Positions 22,411 through 29,713 of a stretch of DNA of 29,713 nt are shown here, in pieces; position 1 is the stretch's first letter; every line of letters begins with the position of its first letter. The notes under the pieces were generated by a model. That model did not search any database. It was not told the origin of the DNA and was given only the letters and a program-made list of their open reading frames with translations. The DNA is from Prevotella sp. CAG:1031 (GTDB lineage: Bacteria > Bacteroidota > Bacteroidia > Bacteroidales > Muribaculaceae). Location: NCBI GenBank assembly GCA_000431215.1, contig HF985611.1, positions 2,216-31,928 of the forward strand, in the 5' to 3' direction. The translations under genes were made by a program, and so were the position numbers.

Positions 22411-24567
22411 ATGTTTAAACGACTCACATTGATGACTGCCATGACAGTCGCCGTTATCGGCGGCATGGCCGCCGAACGGAACAACCCGTTCCTCGAGCCC
22501 TACAACACGCCCTACAACATTCCGCCTTTCGACCGCATCACAACGGCCGACTACATGCCCGCTCTCGAAGAAGGGCTGAAAATCTACCGCGGAGAAATCG
22601 ATGCCATCGCCAATCAGAAGGCCACGCCCACGTTCGACAACACCATCCTCGCCATGGAGAAGAGCGGCGAGCTGACAACCCGCGTTATGGGTGTGCTCAT
22701 GTCGCTCAGCGAGGCCGACAGCAACCCCGAGCTTCAGAAAGTCGCCGACGAGGCAATGCTGCTCTACGGGTCGACAGTCGACAACGTCATGATGAACGAC
22801 AAACTCTTCGAGCGCGTCAAATATCTCTACGACAACCGTGCCAAGCTCGGTCTGAGCGGCCCGCGCCGTCGCGCCGTCGAAAAAAGCTACCGCGACTTCA
22901 CCCGCAACGGCGCCCTGCTCTCGGCAGCCGACAAGGAAGAACTCAAAAAGCTCAACAACCGACTGACCGAACTTTACTCGAAGTTCAACAGCAATCTTCT
23001 GAAAGCCACCAACTCCTATCAGCTCGTTGTCGACGATCCCGCCATGCTCTCGGGCCTGCCGGAGTCGACAATCGCCCTGGCAGCCGACGAGGCCAAACAG
23101 CGCGGTCTCGACGGCAAGTGGGTCTTCACCCTCCATGCCCCGAGCCGTCTGCCGGTTCTACAGTTCGCCGACAACCGCGACCTTCGCCGCCAGATCTACG
23201 AAGCCTACACTACGCAGGCCTCGTCGGGAGAGTATAACAACTATCCCGTCATCGGAGAAATCGTCAAGACACGCGCCGCCAAGGCCAAACTGCTCGGCTA
23301 TCCCGACTACGCCGCCTACATGACCGCCAACGTCATGGCCAAGACCCCGGAGAACGCCGAGAACCTGCTTATGCAGATCTGGCGCCCGGCAATCAAGCGC
23401 GTCGACAAAGAGGTTGCCGAAATGCAGACTCTCGCCGACGATCTCGGCGATAAAATCACCATCGAGCCGTGGGACTACTATTACTACGCCGAGAAAGTGC
23501 GCCGCAAGAAATATGCCCTCGACGAAGACGAAGTCAAAGGATATTTCGAAATCGACAGCGTGGCCAAAGGCATCTTCGCTATGGCCGAACGCCTCTACGG
23601 CATTCACTTCACGCCGATTCCCAACGCTCCGAAATACCATCCCGACGTGAAGGTCTACGACGTCACCGACGATAAAGGGGAGCACGTAGCAGTGTTCATG
23701 ACCGACTACTTCTCGCGTCCGTCGAAACGTCAGGGCGCATGGATGGAATCCCTGCAGGGCTCATTTATCGATCCCGACGGCAAGAGCCAGCGTCCTATAG
23801 TATATAATGTGGCGAACTTCGCCAAACCGACCCCCGGAAGCCCGTCGCTGCTGTCGATGGACGATGTCGAGACAATGTTCCATGAATTCGGGCACGGCCT
23901 CCACGGAATGCTGACCCGCGCCGCCCTGCGCAGCCAGAGCGGCACCAACGTCGACCGCGACTATGTGGAACTTCCCAGCCAGATCCACGAGCACTGGGCT
24001 TTCGAGCCTTCCCTGCTGAAGGAGTATGCCCACCACTATAAGACCGGCGCCGTCATCCCCGACTCACTGATAGCCAAGATCGAAGCCTCGTCGACCCACA
24101 ATCAGGGCTTCACCACCACCGAGCTCGCCGGAGCCGCCCTTCTCGACCTCGCATGGGGCCATCTCAATCCCGCCGAAGGAGAGACTGTCGACGTCGAAGC
24201 CTTCGAGGCTCAGGTCGCCAACAAATTAGGCATGCCGCGTCAGGTCAAATACCGCTACCGCAGCCCCTACTTCAAACACGTATTCGGAAGCGACGGCTAT
24301 GCCTCGGGCTACTACACCTATCTCTGGGCCGAAGTGCTCGACACCGACGGCTTCGAGCTCTTCCGCGAAAAGGGTGTCTTCGATCCCGCTACAGCTAAAC
24401 TCTTCCGCGAGAACGTCCTCGAGATGGGCGGCAGCGAAGATCCTATGGTGCTCTACGTGAAATTCCGCGGCCACGAGCCGAGCGTAAAAGCCCTTCTGCG
24501 CAACCGCGGCCTCGACGACGAAGCCGAGCCCGAGAGCCACGACCTGAAGACTCCCGGCGGCAAATAA
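22411..24567 (+). CDS. dcp: M3 family peptidyl-dipeptidase (Dcp-like)
   Basis: The 718-residue protein has a signal-like N-terminus (MFKRLTLMTAMTVAVIGGMAA) and an M3 catalytic domain with HEFGH at 491-495 and the third zinc ligand in DYVELPSQ (E520). Segments such as NPFLEPYNTPYNIPPFDRI near the start and YLWAEVLDTDGFELF near the end are characteristic of the Dcp subgroup, which removes dipeptides from peptide C-termini. An export signal is normal for the Bacteroidota members. It starts 37 bases after the preceding gene without a visible promoter, so it is probably in the same transcript. Confidence 0.95.
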   Translation: MFKRLTLMTAMTVAVIGGMAAERNNPFLEPYNTPYNIPPFDRITTADYMPALEEGLKIYRGEIDAIANQKATPTFDNTILAMEKSGELTTRVMGVLMSLSEADSNPELQKVADEAMLLYGSTVDNVMMNDKLFERVKYLYDNRAKLGLSGPRRRAVEKSYRDFTRNGALLSAADKEELKKLNNRLTELYSKFNSNLLKATNSYQLVVDDPAMLSGLPESTIALAADEAKQRGLDGKWVFTLHAPSRLPVLQFADNRDLRRQIYEAYTTQASSGEYNNYPVIGEIVKTRAAKAKLLGYPDYAAYMTANVMAKTPENAENLLMQIWRPAIKRVDKEVAEMQTLADDLGDKITIEPWDYYYYAEKVRRKKYALDEDEVKGYFEIDSVAKGIFAMAERLYGIHFTPIPNAPKYHPDVKVYDVTDDKGEHVAVFMTDYFSRPSKRQGAWMESLQGSFIDPDGKSQRPIVYNVANFAKPTPGSPSLLSMDDVETMFHEFGHGLHGMLTRAALRSQSGTNVDRDYVELPSQIHEHWAFEPSLLKEYAHHYKTGAVIPDSLIAKIEASSTHNQGFTTTELAGAALLDLAWGHLNPAEGETVDVEAFEAQVANKLGMPRQVKYRYRSPYFKHVFGSDGYASGYYTYLWAEVLDTDGFELFREKGVFDPATAKLFRENVLEMGGSEDPMVLYVKFRGHEPSVKALLRNRGLDDEAEPESHDLKTPGGK

Positions 24568-24572
24568 GCCTG

Positions 24573-25190
24573 ATGAGCAGACACCGCCCTACCGATAATA
24601 TATGGCAAACGCCGGAGCAGCACGCCACAACGCGCGTGCTGCTCCACGCTTGCTGTGCGCCCTGCTCGGGAGCCATCGTCGAGGCTATGCTGGGCCACGG
24701 ACTCCATCCTACCCTCTTCTACTGCAACCCCAACATCTATCCTGAAGCCGAATATCAGCGGCGCCGCGACGAGGCATTAAGATATGCCTCGACAATGGGC
24801 ATAGATTTCGTCGAAGATAGCTATGACCACGCCGCATGGCGCAAAACTGTCGAAGGGCTCGAGCATGAGCCTGAACGCGGGAACCGATGTCTCGAATGTT
24901 TCGCCATGCGCCTGCGCCGGGCCGCGCTCTACGCCGCCGGCCACGGTTTCGGCCTCGTGGCCACGACTCTGGCATCAAGCCGCTGGAAAAGCCTCGAGCA
25001 AATAGGCATCGCAGGCGCCCGCGCTGTCGACGGAATCCCCGGCGTTGTGTTCTGGCAGGCAAACTGGCGGCGCGGAGGCCTTCAGGAACGCCGTAACGCC
25101 ATTATCCGCGAACAGAACTTCTATAACCAACTCTACTGTGGCTGTGAATTCTCCATGGCCCATCTGACTGAAAACGATGACAAAGAATAG
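24573..25190 (+). CDS. queH: Epoxyqueuosine reductase QueH
   Basis: The 205-residue protein matches QueH (DUF208): HACCAPCSG with C27, C28 and C31, YCNPNIYP with C51, and ERGNRCLECFAMRL with C106 and C109. These cysteines bind the iron-sulfur cluster and an adjacent iron in the family. QueH carries out the last step of queuosine formation in tRNA, reducing epoxyqueuosine, and replaces the unrelated QueG. A further C-terminal pair (YCGCEFS) is also seen. The gene starts five bases after the M3 peptidase and overlaps murI by 14 bases. Confidence 0.93.
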   Translation: MSRHRPTDNIWQTPEQHATTRVLLHACCAPCSGAIVEAMLGHGLHPTLFYCNPNIYPEAEYQRRRDEALRYASTMGIDFVEDSYDHAAWRKTVEGLEHEPERGNRCLECFAMRLRRAALYAAGHGFGLVATTLASSRWKSLEQIGIAGARAVDGIPGVVFWQANWRRGGLQERRNAIIREQNFYNQLYCGCEFSMAHLTENDDKE

Positions 25191-26022
25191 TCTACCGACA
25201 GCTCCCGGCCCTATCGGAGTGTTCGATTCGGGCTACGGCGGCCTGACAATTCTCAAAGAAATGAGGCGGCGATTGCCTCATTACGACTACCTCTACCTCG
25301 GCGACAACGCCCGCGCTCCCTACGGCGCCCGCTCGTTTGACGTTGTCTATCAGTTCACTCTTGAGGCTGTCAGGGCGCTGTTCGAGCGCGGATGCCACCT
25401 CGTCATCCTTGCCTGCAACACGGCGTCGGCCAAGGCGCTGCGTTCGATTCAGCAGTGCGACCTCCCGAATCTCGACCCGCAGCGGCGCGTGCTCGGAGTG
25501 ATACGCCCCACCGTTGAAGCCGCCGGCCGGTTCAGCACAAACGGCCGCATAGGCGTGCTGGCAACCCCCGGCACAATCCGCTCGCGCTCCTACGATCTTG
25601 AGATCGCCAAACTATACCCCGAATTCGTCACCACAGGCCACGCCTGCCCGCTCTGGGCCGCTCTGGTCGAGAACGGCGAAGCCGACGGCCCCGGAGCCGA
25701 CTATTTCGTCGAACGCGACATAAACGCACTGCTTGGCGAAGCTCCCGACATCGACACCATAGTGCTCGCCTGCACCCACTATCCCCTCCTTCTCAAAAAA
25801 ATACGCCGATACGCGCCCGCGAATGTCAATATCGTGACTCAGGGAGCCATCGTGGCCGACAGCCTCGCCGAATATATGGAACGGCATCCTGAAATCGACG
25901 CGCTGACAACACGCGGCGGCTCGGCCCGCTTTCTGACTACCGAAAATCCCGAAACTTTCACCGGACTCGCCGAGCTCTTCCTCGGCACTCCCGTCGAAGC
26001 CACCCACATAACCCTCCGCTAA
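25177..26022 (+). CDS. murI: Glutamate racemase MurI
   Basis: The 281-residue protein has the MurI signature: IGVFDSGYGGLTIL (with D17), ACNTAS with catalytic C80, and ACTHYPLL with the second catalytic cysteine C199 and its His. It interconverts L- and D-glutamate to supply the D-Glu of peptidoglycan and acts in the cytoplasm. Length and motif spacing are usual. The start lies inside queH by 14 bases. Confidence 0.96.
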   Translation: MTKNSLPTAPGPIGVFDSGYGGLTILKEMRRRLPHYDYLYLGDNARAPYGARSFDVVYQFTLEAVRALFERGCHLVILACNTASAKALRSIQQCDLPNLDPQRRVLGVIRPTVEAAGRFSTNGRIGVLATPGTIRSRSYDLEIAKLYPEFVTTGHACPLWAALVENGEADGPGADYFVERDINALLGEAPDIDTIVLACTHYPLLLKKIRRYAPANVNIVTQGAIVADSLAEYMERHPEIDALTTRGGSARFLTTENPETFTGLAELFLGTPVEATHITLR

Positions 26023-26037
26023 TCGCAGAATTTTCAC

Positions 26038-26045
26038 TATCTTTG
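26038..26045 (+). promoter_or_regulatory. -7 box upstream of lgt
   Basis: TATCTTTG matches TAnnTTTG exactly, 29 bases before the lgt ATG and 16 after the murI stop. The -33 element is not obvious. This would start a transcript for lgt-upp-lptE and onward, separate from queH-murI. Confidence 0.6.
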
Positions 26046-26074
26046 TCCCCCGAATATAATCTCGACCGCATCAA

Positions 26075-26923
26075 ATGCTAAGTTACATAACCTGGGACGT
26101 CAGCCCCGTAATTTTCAAGCTGGGATTTTTCACCCTGCGATGGTATAGCCTCGCTTTCATGGTAGGCTTCCTCGTCGGCTACGAAATCGTCGCCCGCATG
26201 TTCAGGCATGAGGGTGCCCCCGAACGGTGGCTCGGCCTGCTGCTCATGTGGACTGTCGCCGGAACAATCGTCGGCGCCAGGCTCGGACATGTTTTCTTTT
26301 ATGAATGGGATCTGTTCAGTCAGAACCCGATAAAGATTCTCTACGTATGGGAAGGGGGCCTCGCGAGCCATGGGGGCGCCATCGGCGTAATCCTCGGCGT
26401 GATTCTTTTCTCAATAGTGACAACAAAGCGGTCACCGCTGTGGACATTCGACCGTCTTGTAGTGCCGATAGCCCTTGTCGGAGGTCTCATCCGTCTCGGC
26501 AACCTCATGAACAGCGAAATTTTCGGTCACGCCACAACCCTGCCGTGGGGCTTCAGGTTCGTCAACTCGCCCGAGTGGCAGGCTTTATATGCCGGACAGG
26601 CCTGCCATCCTACACAGATCTACGAGGCGATATGCTATTTCGTCCTGTTCGCCCTGCTGATGTGGATGTATTGGCGCAAGAACGCCGAAGAACGGCCCGG
26701 CCTGATATTCGGTGTATTCCTGATCGGCATCTTCATACCGCGATTCCTCATCGAATTCATCAAGAATCCTCAGGAAGCTTTCGAACAGTCAATGGCCCTC
26801 AACATGGGCCAATGGCTCAGCATACCCTTCATCGTCGCCGGAATCTCGCTGATAATCTACGCCATGAGGCGCCCTCGTCTGAAGCTGAAATTCCCAGGCC
26901 ACTTCGCAGACGAAAAGAAATAA
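26075..26923 (+). CDS. lgt: Prolipoprotein diacylglyceryl transferase Lgt
   Basis: The 282-residue integral membrane protein shows the Lgt pattern: GARLGHVFFYEW, the essential histidine in GGLASHGGAIG (H99), and the RLGNLMNSEIFG signature (R140, N143, N146, E148). Several hydrophobic segments precede and follow these. Lgt adds diacylglycerol from phosphatidylglycerol to the lipobox cysteine of prolipoproteins, the first step for the lipoproteins encoded elsewhere in this window. It is followed after 30 bases by upp. Confidence 0.97.
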   Translation: MLSYITWDVSPVIFKLGFFTLRWYSLAFMVGFLVGYEIVARMFRHEGAPERWLGLLLMWTVAGTIVGARLGHVFFYEWDLFSQNPIKILYVWEGGLASHGGAIGVILGVILFSIVTTKRSPLWTFDRLVVPIALVGGLIRLGNLMNSEIFGHATTLPWGFRFVNSPEWQALYAGQACHPTQIYEAICYFVLFALLMWMYWRKNAEERPGLIFGVFLIGIFIPRFLIEFIKNPQEAFEQSMALNMGQWLSIPFIVAGISLIIYAMRRPRLKLKFPGHFADEKK

Positions 26924-26953
26924 CCCGAAAGCCAGTTTCTATCCTCAATCACT

Positions 26954-27604
26954 ATGAAAGTATATAATTTTGCCGACCACAACTCGATAGTCAACCAATA
27001 TATGGCCGAGCTGCGCGATGTCGACATCCAGCGCGATATGCTCAGGTTCCGCCGCAATCTCGAGCGAATCGGCGAGATAATGGCCTATGAAATCTCGCGC
27101 GAAGTCAGCTACCGCGAAGCTCCTGTCAGAACCCCCTTAGGCACCGCGCGCTGCCGCCTGCTCGACGACAGACTTGTTCTGGCGACCATATTCCGCGCCG
27201 GTCTCCCTTTCCATCAGGGATTCCTCGACATTTTCGACCACGCGCAGAACGCATTCGTGTCGGCCTACAGAAAATATACCGACGACGACAATTTCGACGT
27301 CTTCATCGAATATATAGCCTCGCCGCGCCTCGACGACAAGACCCTGCTTCTTGTCGACCCGATGCTTGCCACCGGCTCGTCGATGGAGCTGAGCTACCGC
27401 GCGCTGCTGACCAAAGGCATCCCTGCCCACGTCCATGTTGCCTCGGTAATCGCATCGCAACAGGCCGTCGACTATATCGCCGGCCATTTCCCCGACGACG
27501 CCACCCTGTGGGTCGGCGCCATCGATCCCGAACTCAACGCCCACTCCTATATCGTTCCCGGCCTCGGCGACGCCGGCGACCTCGCTTATGGCGACAAGGA
27601 ATAA
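26954..27604 (+). CDS. upp: Uracil phosphoribosyltransferase
   Basis: The 216-residue protein carries IFRAGLPFHQGFLD at 79-92, the PRPP loop LLVDPMLATGSSM at 132-144, and the uracil-binding stretch SYIVPGLGDAGDLAYG at 198-213. It converts uracil and PRPP to UMP in pyrimidine salvage. Length fits the short Bacteroidota form. The GDAGD segment is followed by LAYG rather than the more usual R-x-FGT, which I believe is common in this phylum. The next gene's start overlaps its end by 17 bases. Confidence 0.94.
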   Translation: MKVYNFADHNSIVNQYMAELRDVDIQRDMLRFRRNLERIGEIMAYEISREVSYREAPVRTPLGTARCRLLDDRLVLATIFRAGLPFHQGFLDIFDHAQNAFVSAYRKYTDDDNFDVFIEYIASPRLDDKTLLLVDPMLATGSSMELSYRALLTKGIPAHVHVASVIASQQAVDYIAGHFPDDATLWVGAIDPELNAHSYIVPGLGDAGDLAYGDKE

Positions 27605-28124
27605 CCACACCCGGGCAACACTGGTGATTGCCGCGTTGCTGACGCTCTGCGCCGGCCTGACGGCCTGCATCCCGAGCTTCAAGCTCAACGGCGCGGCGCT
27701 CGACTATTCGGTCTACAAAACCGTTTCGATAAGCCAGTTCCCCATTCGCGCCGCACTCGTCTATCCCCCGCTGCAACAGACATTCGAGACCGAACTGCTC
27801 GACTATATCAGCCGAAACACCCGGCTCCAGATAACCGACGACAACAACACCGACCTCCATATCGAAGGCGAGATAACAGGTTACAGCCTTTCGCCTCAGG
27901 CCGTCACCGAAGACGCCTACGCATCGCGCACACGCCTGACGATTCAGGTTCACGTGAAATATATCGACAACAAAGCCGAGAACAAAGACATTGACCAGAC
28001 TTTCAGCGCCTACCGCGACTTCGACAGCTCGCAGATGCTCACCGACGTCCAGGATCAGCTCTGTCAGGAAATCTCGAAAGAACTCGTCACACTAATCTTC
28101 AACGCCACCCTCGGCGACTGGTAA
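27588..28124 (+). CDS. lptE: LptE-like LPS-assembly lipoprotein
   Basis: The 178-residue protein has a lipoprotein signal with lipobox LTAC (C27) and the LptE-type core of Bacteroidota: SISQFPIRA..YPPLQQTFETELLDYISR, then an LHIEGEITGYSLSPQAV strand pair and a late helix DQLCQEISKELVTLIFN. LptE plugs the LptD barrel that inserts lipopolysaccharide in the outer membrane. Neighbour order (lgt/upp side, then TPR protein and secG) supports the call. Sequence identity to proteobacterial LptE is low, so the name rests on the domain pattern and context. Confidence 0.85.
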   Translation: MATRNNHTRATLVIAALLTLCAGLTACIPSFKLNGAALDYSVYKTVSISQFPIRAALVYPPLQQTFETELLDYISRNTRLQITDDNNTDLHIEGEITGYSLSPQAVTEDAYASRTRLTIQVHVKYIDNKAENKDIDQTFSAYRDFDSSQMLTDVQDQLCQEISKELVTLIFNATLGDW

Positions 28125-28129
28125 CCCCC

Positions 28130-28909
28130 ATGGCAGCAGAAATCAACAACGGAACACCGCTACAGCAGATTCTCGCCTGCATAGCCTCGGGAGAGGCCCC
28201 TTCGGCCGCGCTCGTCGACGCCCTGGCCGACGAATCGCCCGCTTTCACGCTGCCTGCCATGCTACGCCTGCGCCGCGAACCCCGGCTCGGCGACGACGAA
28301 CGCCGGCGCCTGACGCTCCGCGTAGCGCTGAACGCTCCCGATCCGGCCGAGCTATATAACCTCGTGGGGCGCGACAACGCCGACATACCGTTCTATCCGC
28401 CCGAAAATCCGGCTCCCACACCTTCGACAATCGACACTATCGATACCTTTCTCGAGACCTACGGCCATGCCGACGCCGAAAACGACGCCCTGCTCGAGCG
28501 AATGATTCTGAATCCGCAGCCCGAATACGCCACAGTTCTCGAAAAGGAATATGCCGACGCACCCGACATCGACACCCCCGACGAGCAATCGCGCCTTATC
28601 GATGCCTTCCTCGACAGTCAGCCCGCCCCCGGGCCTGAGCCGGAACCGGCCATAGAAACCGTAGAAACGGCCTTGGAAACGCCTGCCGAAGAAAAAGCTC
28701 AGAAAGCCGCTATTCATCCGCGCGAAGAATCATCTCTCAACGAAACTCTCGCGAAAGTCTATATCCGTCAGGGAAAATACGAACAGGCCTATGAAATATT
28801 GAGCCGTCTAAATTTGAATATTCCCGAAAAAAGTGTTTACTTTGCAGACCAATTGCGTTTCTTGCAGAAACTGATCATCAACAGCAAACATAAATCAAAC
28901 ACAAAATAG
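28130..28909 (+). CDS. TPR-tailed conserved protein of the lptE-secG cluster, function unknown
   Basis: The 259-residue protein has no signal peptide or membrane helix. Its first half (about 1-90) is helical and Arg/Asp-rich. The middle (about 95-200) is acidic and Pro/Glu-rich and likely unstructured. The end (about 203-245; NETLAKVYIRQGKYEQAYEILSRL) is one clear TPR-like helix pair. A protein of this shape often lies between lptE and secG in Bacteroidales, but I know of no defined function. A promoter-like sequence for secG lies inside its 3' end. Confidence 0.8.
   Translation: MAAEINNGTPLQQILACIASGEAPSAALVDALADESPAFTLPAMLRLRREPRLGDDERRRLTLRVALNAPDPAELYNLVGRDNADIPFYPPENPAPTPSTIDTIDTFLETYGHADAENDALLERMILNPQPEYATVLEKEYADAPDIDTPDEQSRLIDAFLDSQPAPGPEPEPAIETVETALETPAEEKAQKAAIHPREESSLNETLAKVYIRQGKYEQAYEILSRLNLNIPEKSVYFADQLRFLQKLIINSKHKSNTK
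28813..28844 (+). promoter_or_regulatory. Candidate internal promoter for secG
   Basis: Within the AT-rich last codons of the TPR-tailed gene, TTTG (28813-28816) and TTACTTTG (28837-28844, one base off TAnnTTTG) are 20 bases apart. The box lies about 78 bases before the secG ATG. Confidence 0.4.
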
Positions 28910-28922
28910 AACCTAATTAACT

Positions 28923-29306
28923 ATGTACGTTCTGCTTATCGTGCTCACAATCCTCGCAGCCGTGCTGCTCATCGGAGTTGTGCTTATTCAGAAATCGAAA
29001 GGCGGCGGCCTCTCGTCGGCTTTTGCCGGCTCGAATCAGGTTATGGGTGTGCGCCGCACCAACAGCTTCATCGAGAAGCTCACATGGAGCCTCGCCGGCG
29101 CAATCGCCCTGCTGGCCGTGCTCTCGACTTTCGTAATGCCCACAACGAACTCGAACGCCGGATCGCGCGTGACAGCCCCCGTTCAGGAGCAGACAACCCC
29201 GTCGACCTTCGACAACAACGCTCCTGCCGCTCCCGCAAAATCGGCCACTCCGGCCCCGGCAGCTCCCGCCAAGCCCGCAGCTCCCGCTCCGACTCCCGCT
29301 AAATAA
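28923..29306 (+). CDS. secG: Preprotein translocase subunit SecG
   Basis: The 127-residue protein has two membrane helices (about 2-22 and 55-75) flanking the diagnostic SecG loop IQKSKGGGLSSAFAGS. SecG joins SecYE in the inner membrane and helps SecA-driven export. After the second helix comes an Ala/Pro/Thr-rich tail of about 50 residues, longer than in enteric SecG but common in Bacteroidota. A hairpin at 29344-29365 lies downstream and probably ends the transcript. Confidence 0.95.
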   Translation: MYVLLIVLTILAAVLLIGVVLIQKSKGGGLSSAFAGSNQVMGVRRTNSFIEKLTWSLAGAIALLAVLSTFVMPTTNSNAGSRVTAPVQEQTTPSTFDNNAPAAPAKSATPAPAAPAKPAAPAPTPAK

Positions 29307-29343
29307 GCACCGGCCCCTCGATTTCCCACCCTCTACAACGCGT

Positions 29344-29375
29344 CGCAGGCCCAACCGGGTCTGCGCACGTCGTTT
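29344..29375 (+). terminator. Likely terminator after secG
   Basis: CGCAGGCCC and GGGTCTGCG (29344-29352 and 29357-29365) form a nine-base stem with one G-U pair around AACC, followed by a T-rich stretch CGTTTATTT a few bases later. It separates secG from the next gene. Confidence 0.6.
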
Positions 29376-29397
29376 ATTTCCAAAACCAATCATCACA

Positions 29398-29713
29398 ATG
29401 AAACGAATCTTAGCCGCCGCAGCCATAGCGGTGTTTTTCTCAGCCACAGCGCTGGCCGGAGAAAACAGCGAAAAAAGCGACGAGTTCTACACAGCTCCGT
29501 CAAAATCAATCCAGCTCTCATTCGACTACGGCAAATTCAGCCAGAAAGGCTTCCCGGCTCTAAAGAGCGACTTCGGCTTCGCCTTCTCGGTCTACCACTC
29601 CTACTGGCTCTGGAAACCGCGCAGCCATCGCTTCCAACTCGGCATCGACGTAGCCTGGACCGACATCAACTATTACAACTACAAGATCAACCTGCGCACT
29701 TTCGACGGTTACA
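29398..29713 (+). CDS. Exported outer-membrane beta-barrel-like protein (3' end outside window)
   Basis: The visible 105 residues start with a signal peptide (MKRILAAAAIAVFFSATALA). They continue with alternating aromatic and polar strands such as KSIQLSFDYGKFS and FQLGIDVAWTDINYYNYK, the pattern of a small outer-membrane barrel. No family is recognised. The frame is open to the window end and the C-terminus is missing. It follows the secG terminator; I see no clear TAnnTTTG box in the 91-base gap. Confidence 0.75.
   Translation, partial: MKRILAAAAIAVFFSATALAGENSEKSDEFYTAPSKSIQLSFDYGKFSQKGFPALKSDFGFAFSVYHSYWLWKPRSHRFQLGIDVAWTDINYYNYKINLRTFDGY

Noticed and set aside
22402..23136. A 244-codon frame antisense to the M3 peptidase
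   Set aside because: It is the mirror of conserved M3 coding sequence and shows no domain of its own; the sense frame has catalytic motifs and a signal peptide.
16049..24567. M16, M13 and M3 peptidases as a new peptide-uptake system
   Set aside because: They lie in two differently oriented operons and are ordinary exported peptidases of Bacteroidales; nothing in the sequence ties them into one device.

Overview
The window looks like chromosomal DNA from a fairly GC-rich member of the Bacteroidales, plausibly Muribaculaceae; the family is an inference. Supporting signs are promoter -7 boxes of the Bacteroidota form TAnnTTTG upstream of many genes, no evident Shine-Dalgarno sites, a SusC-like TonB-dependent receptor followed by DUF5689-type lipoproteins, acidic residues right after lipobox cysteines, an HU protein, and a LptE/TPR/SecG cluster of a layout common in this phylum. 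There are no rRNA or tRNA genes and no CRISPR array that I can see.

Layout. (1) 61-3495, minus strand: a tightly overlapping operon of a DEAD-box RNA helicase, prmC, recX and a comF-type phosphoribosyltransferase. (2) 3496-5606: a lower-GC, accessory-looking patch. It holds a C-terminal relic of an Rpn/PD-(D/E)XK-type protein, a palindromic inverted-repeat element, two tiny membrane-protein genes on the plus strand, a decayed copy of the 3' end of the neighbouring secreted-protein gene, and an acidic surface-type lipoprotein. (3) 5607-13692, minus strand: a TonB-dependent receptor, two large multi-domain lipoproteins made of repeated OB-like (DUF5689/DUF6359-like) modules, then a small secreted protein behind a strong terminator hairpin. 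(4) 13971-18904, minus strand: an M16 and an M13 metallopeptidase, both exported. (5) 19132-19395: HU, divergent from (6) 19624-24567, plus strand: two overlapping rhomboid proteases, a membrane-anchored endonuclease/exonuclease/phosphatase-family protein and an M3 dipeptidyl peptidase. (7) 24573-29306, plus strand: queH, murI, lgt, upp, an LptE-like lipoprotein, a TPR-tailed protein and secG. (8) From 29398 an outer-membrane-type protein begins and is cut off by the window end.

Most of the window is housekeeping or envelope biology: cell-wall precursor supply (MurI), lipoprotein maturation (Lgt), LPS transport (LptE), secretion (SecG), membrane and periplasmic proteolysis. The most system-like locus is the receptor plus OB-module lipoprotein operon. 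Its architecture suggests surface capture and import of a ligand; nucleic-acid fragments are one hypothesis, not shown by the sequence. The most novel small-scale structure is the inverted-repeat element at 3735-3846, next to two uncharacterised small membrane proteins and gene relics.
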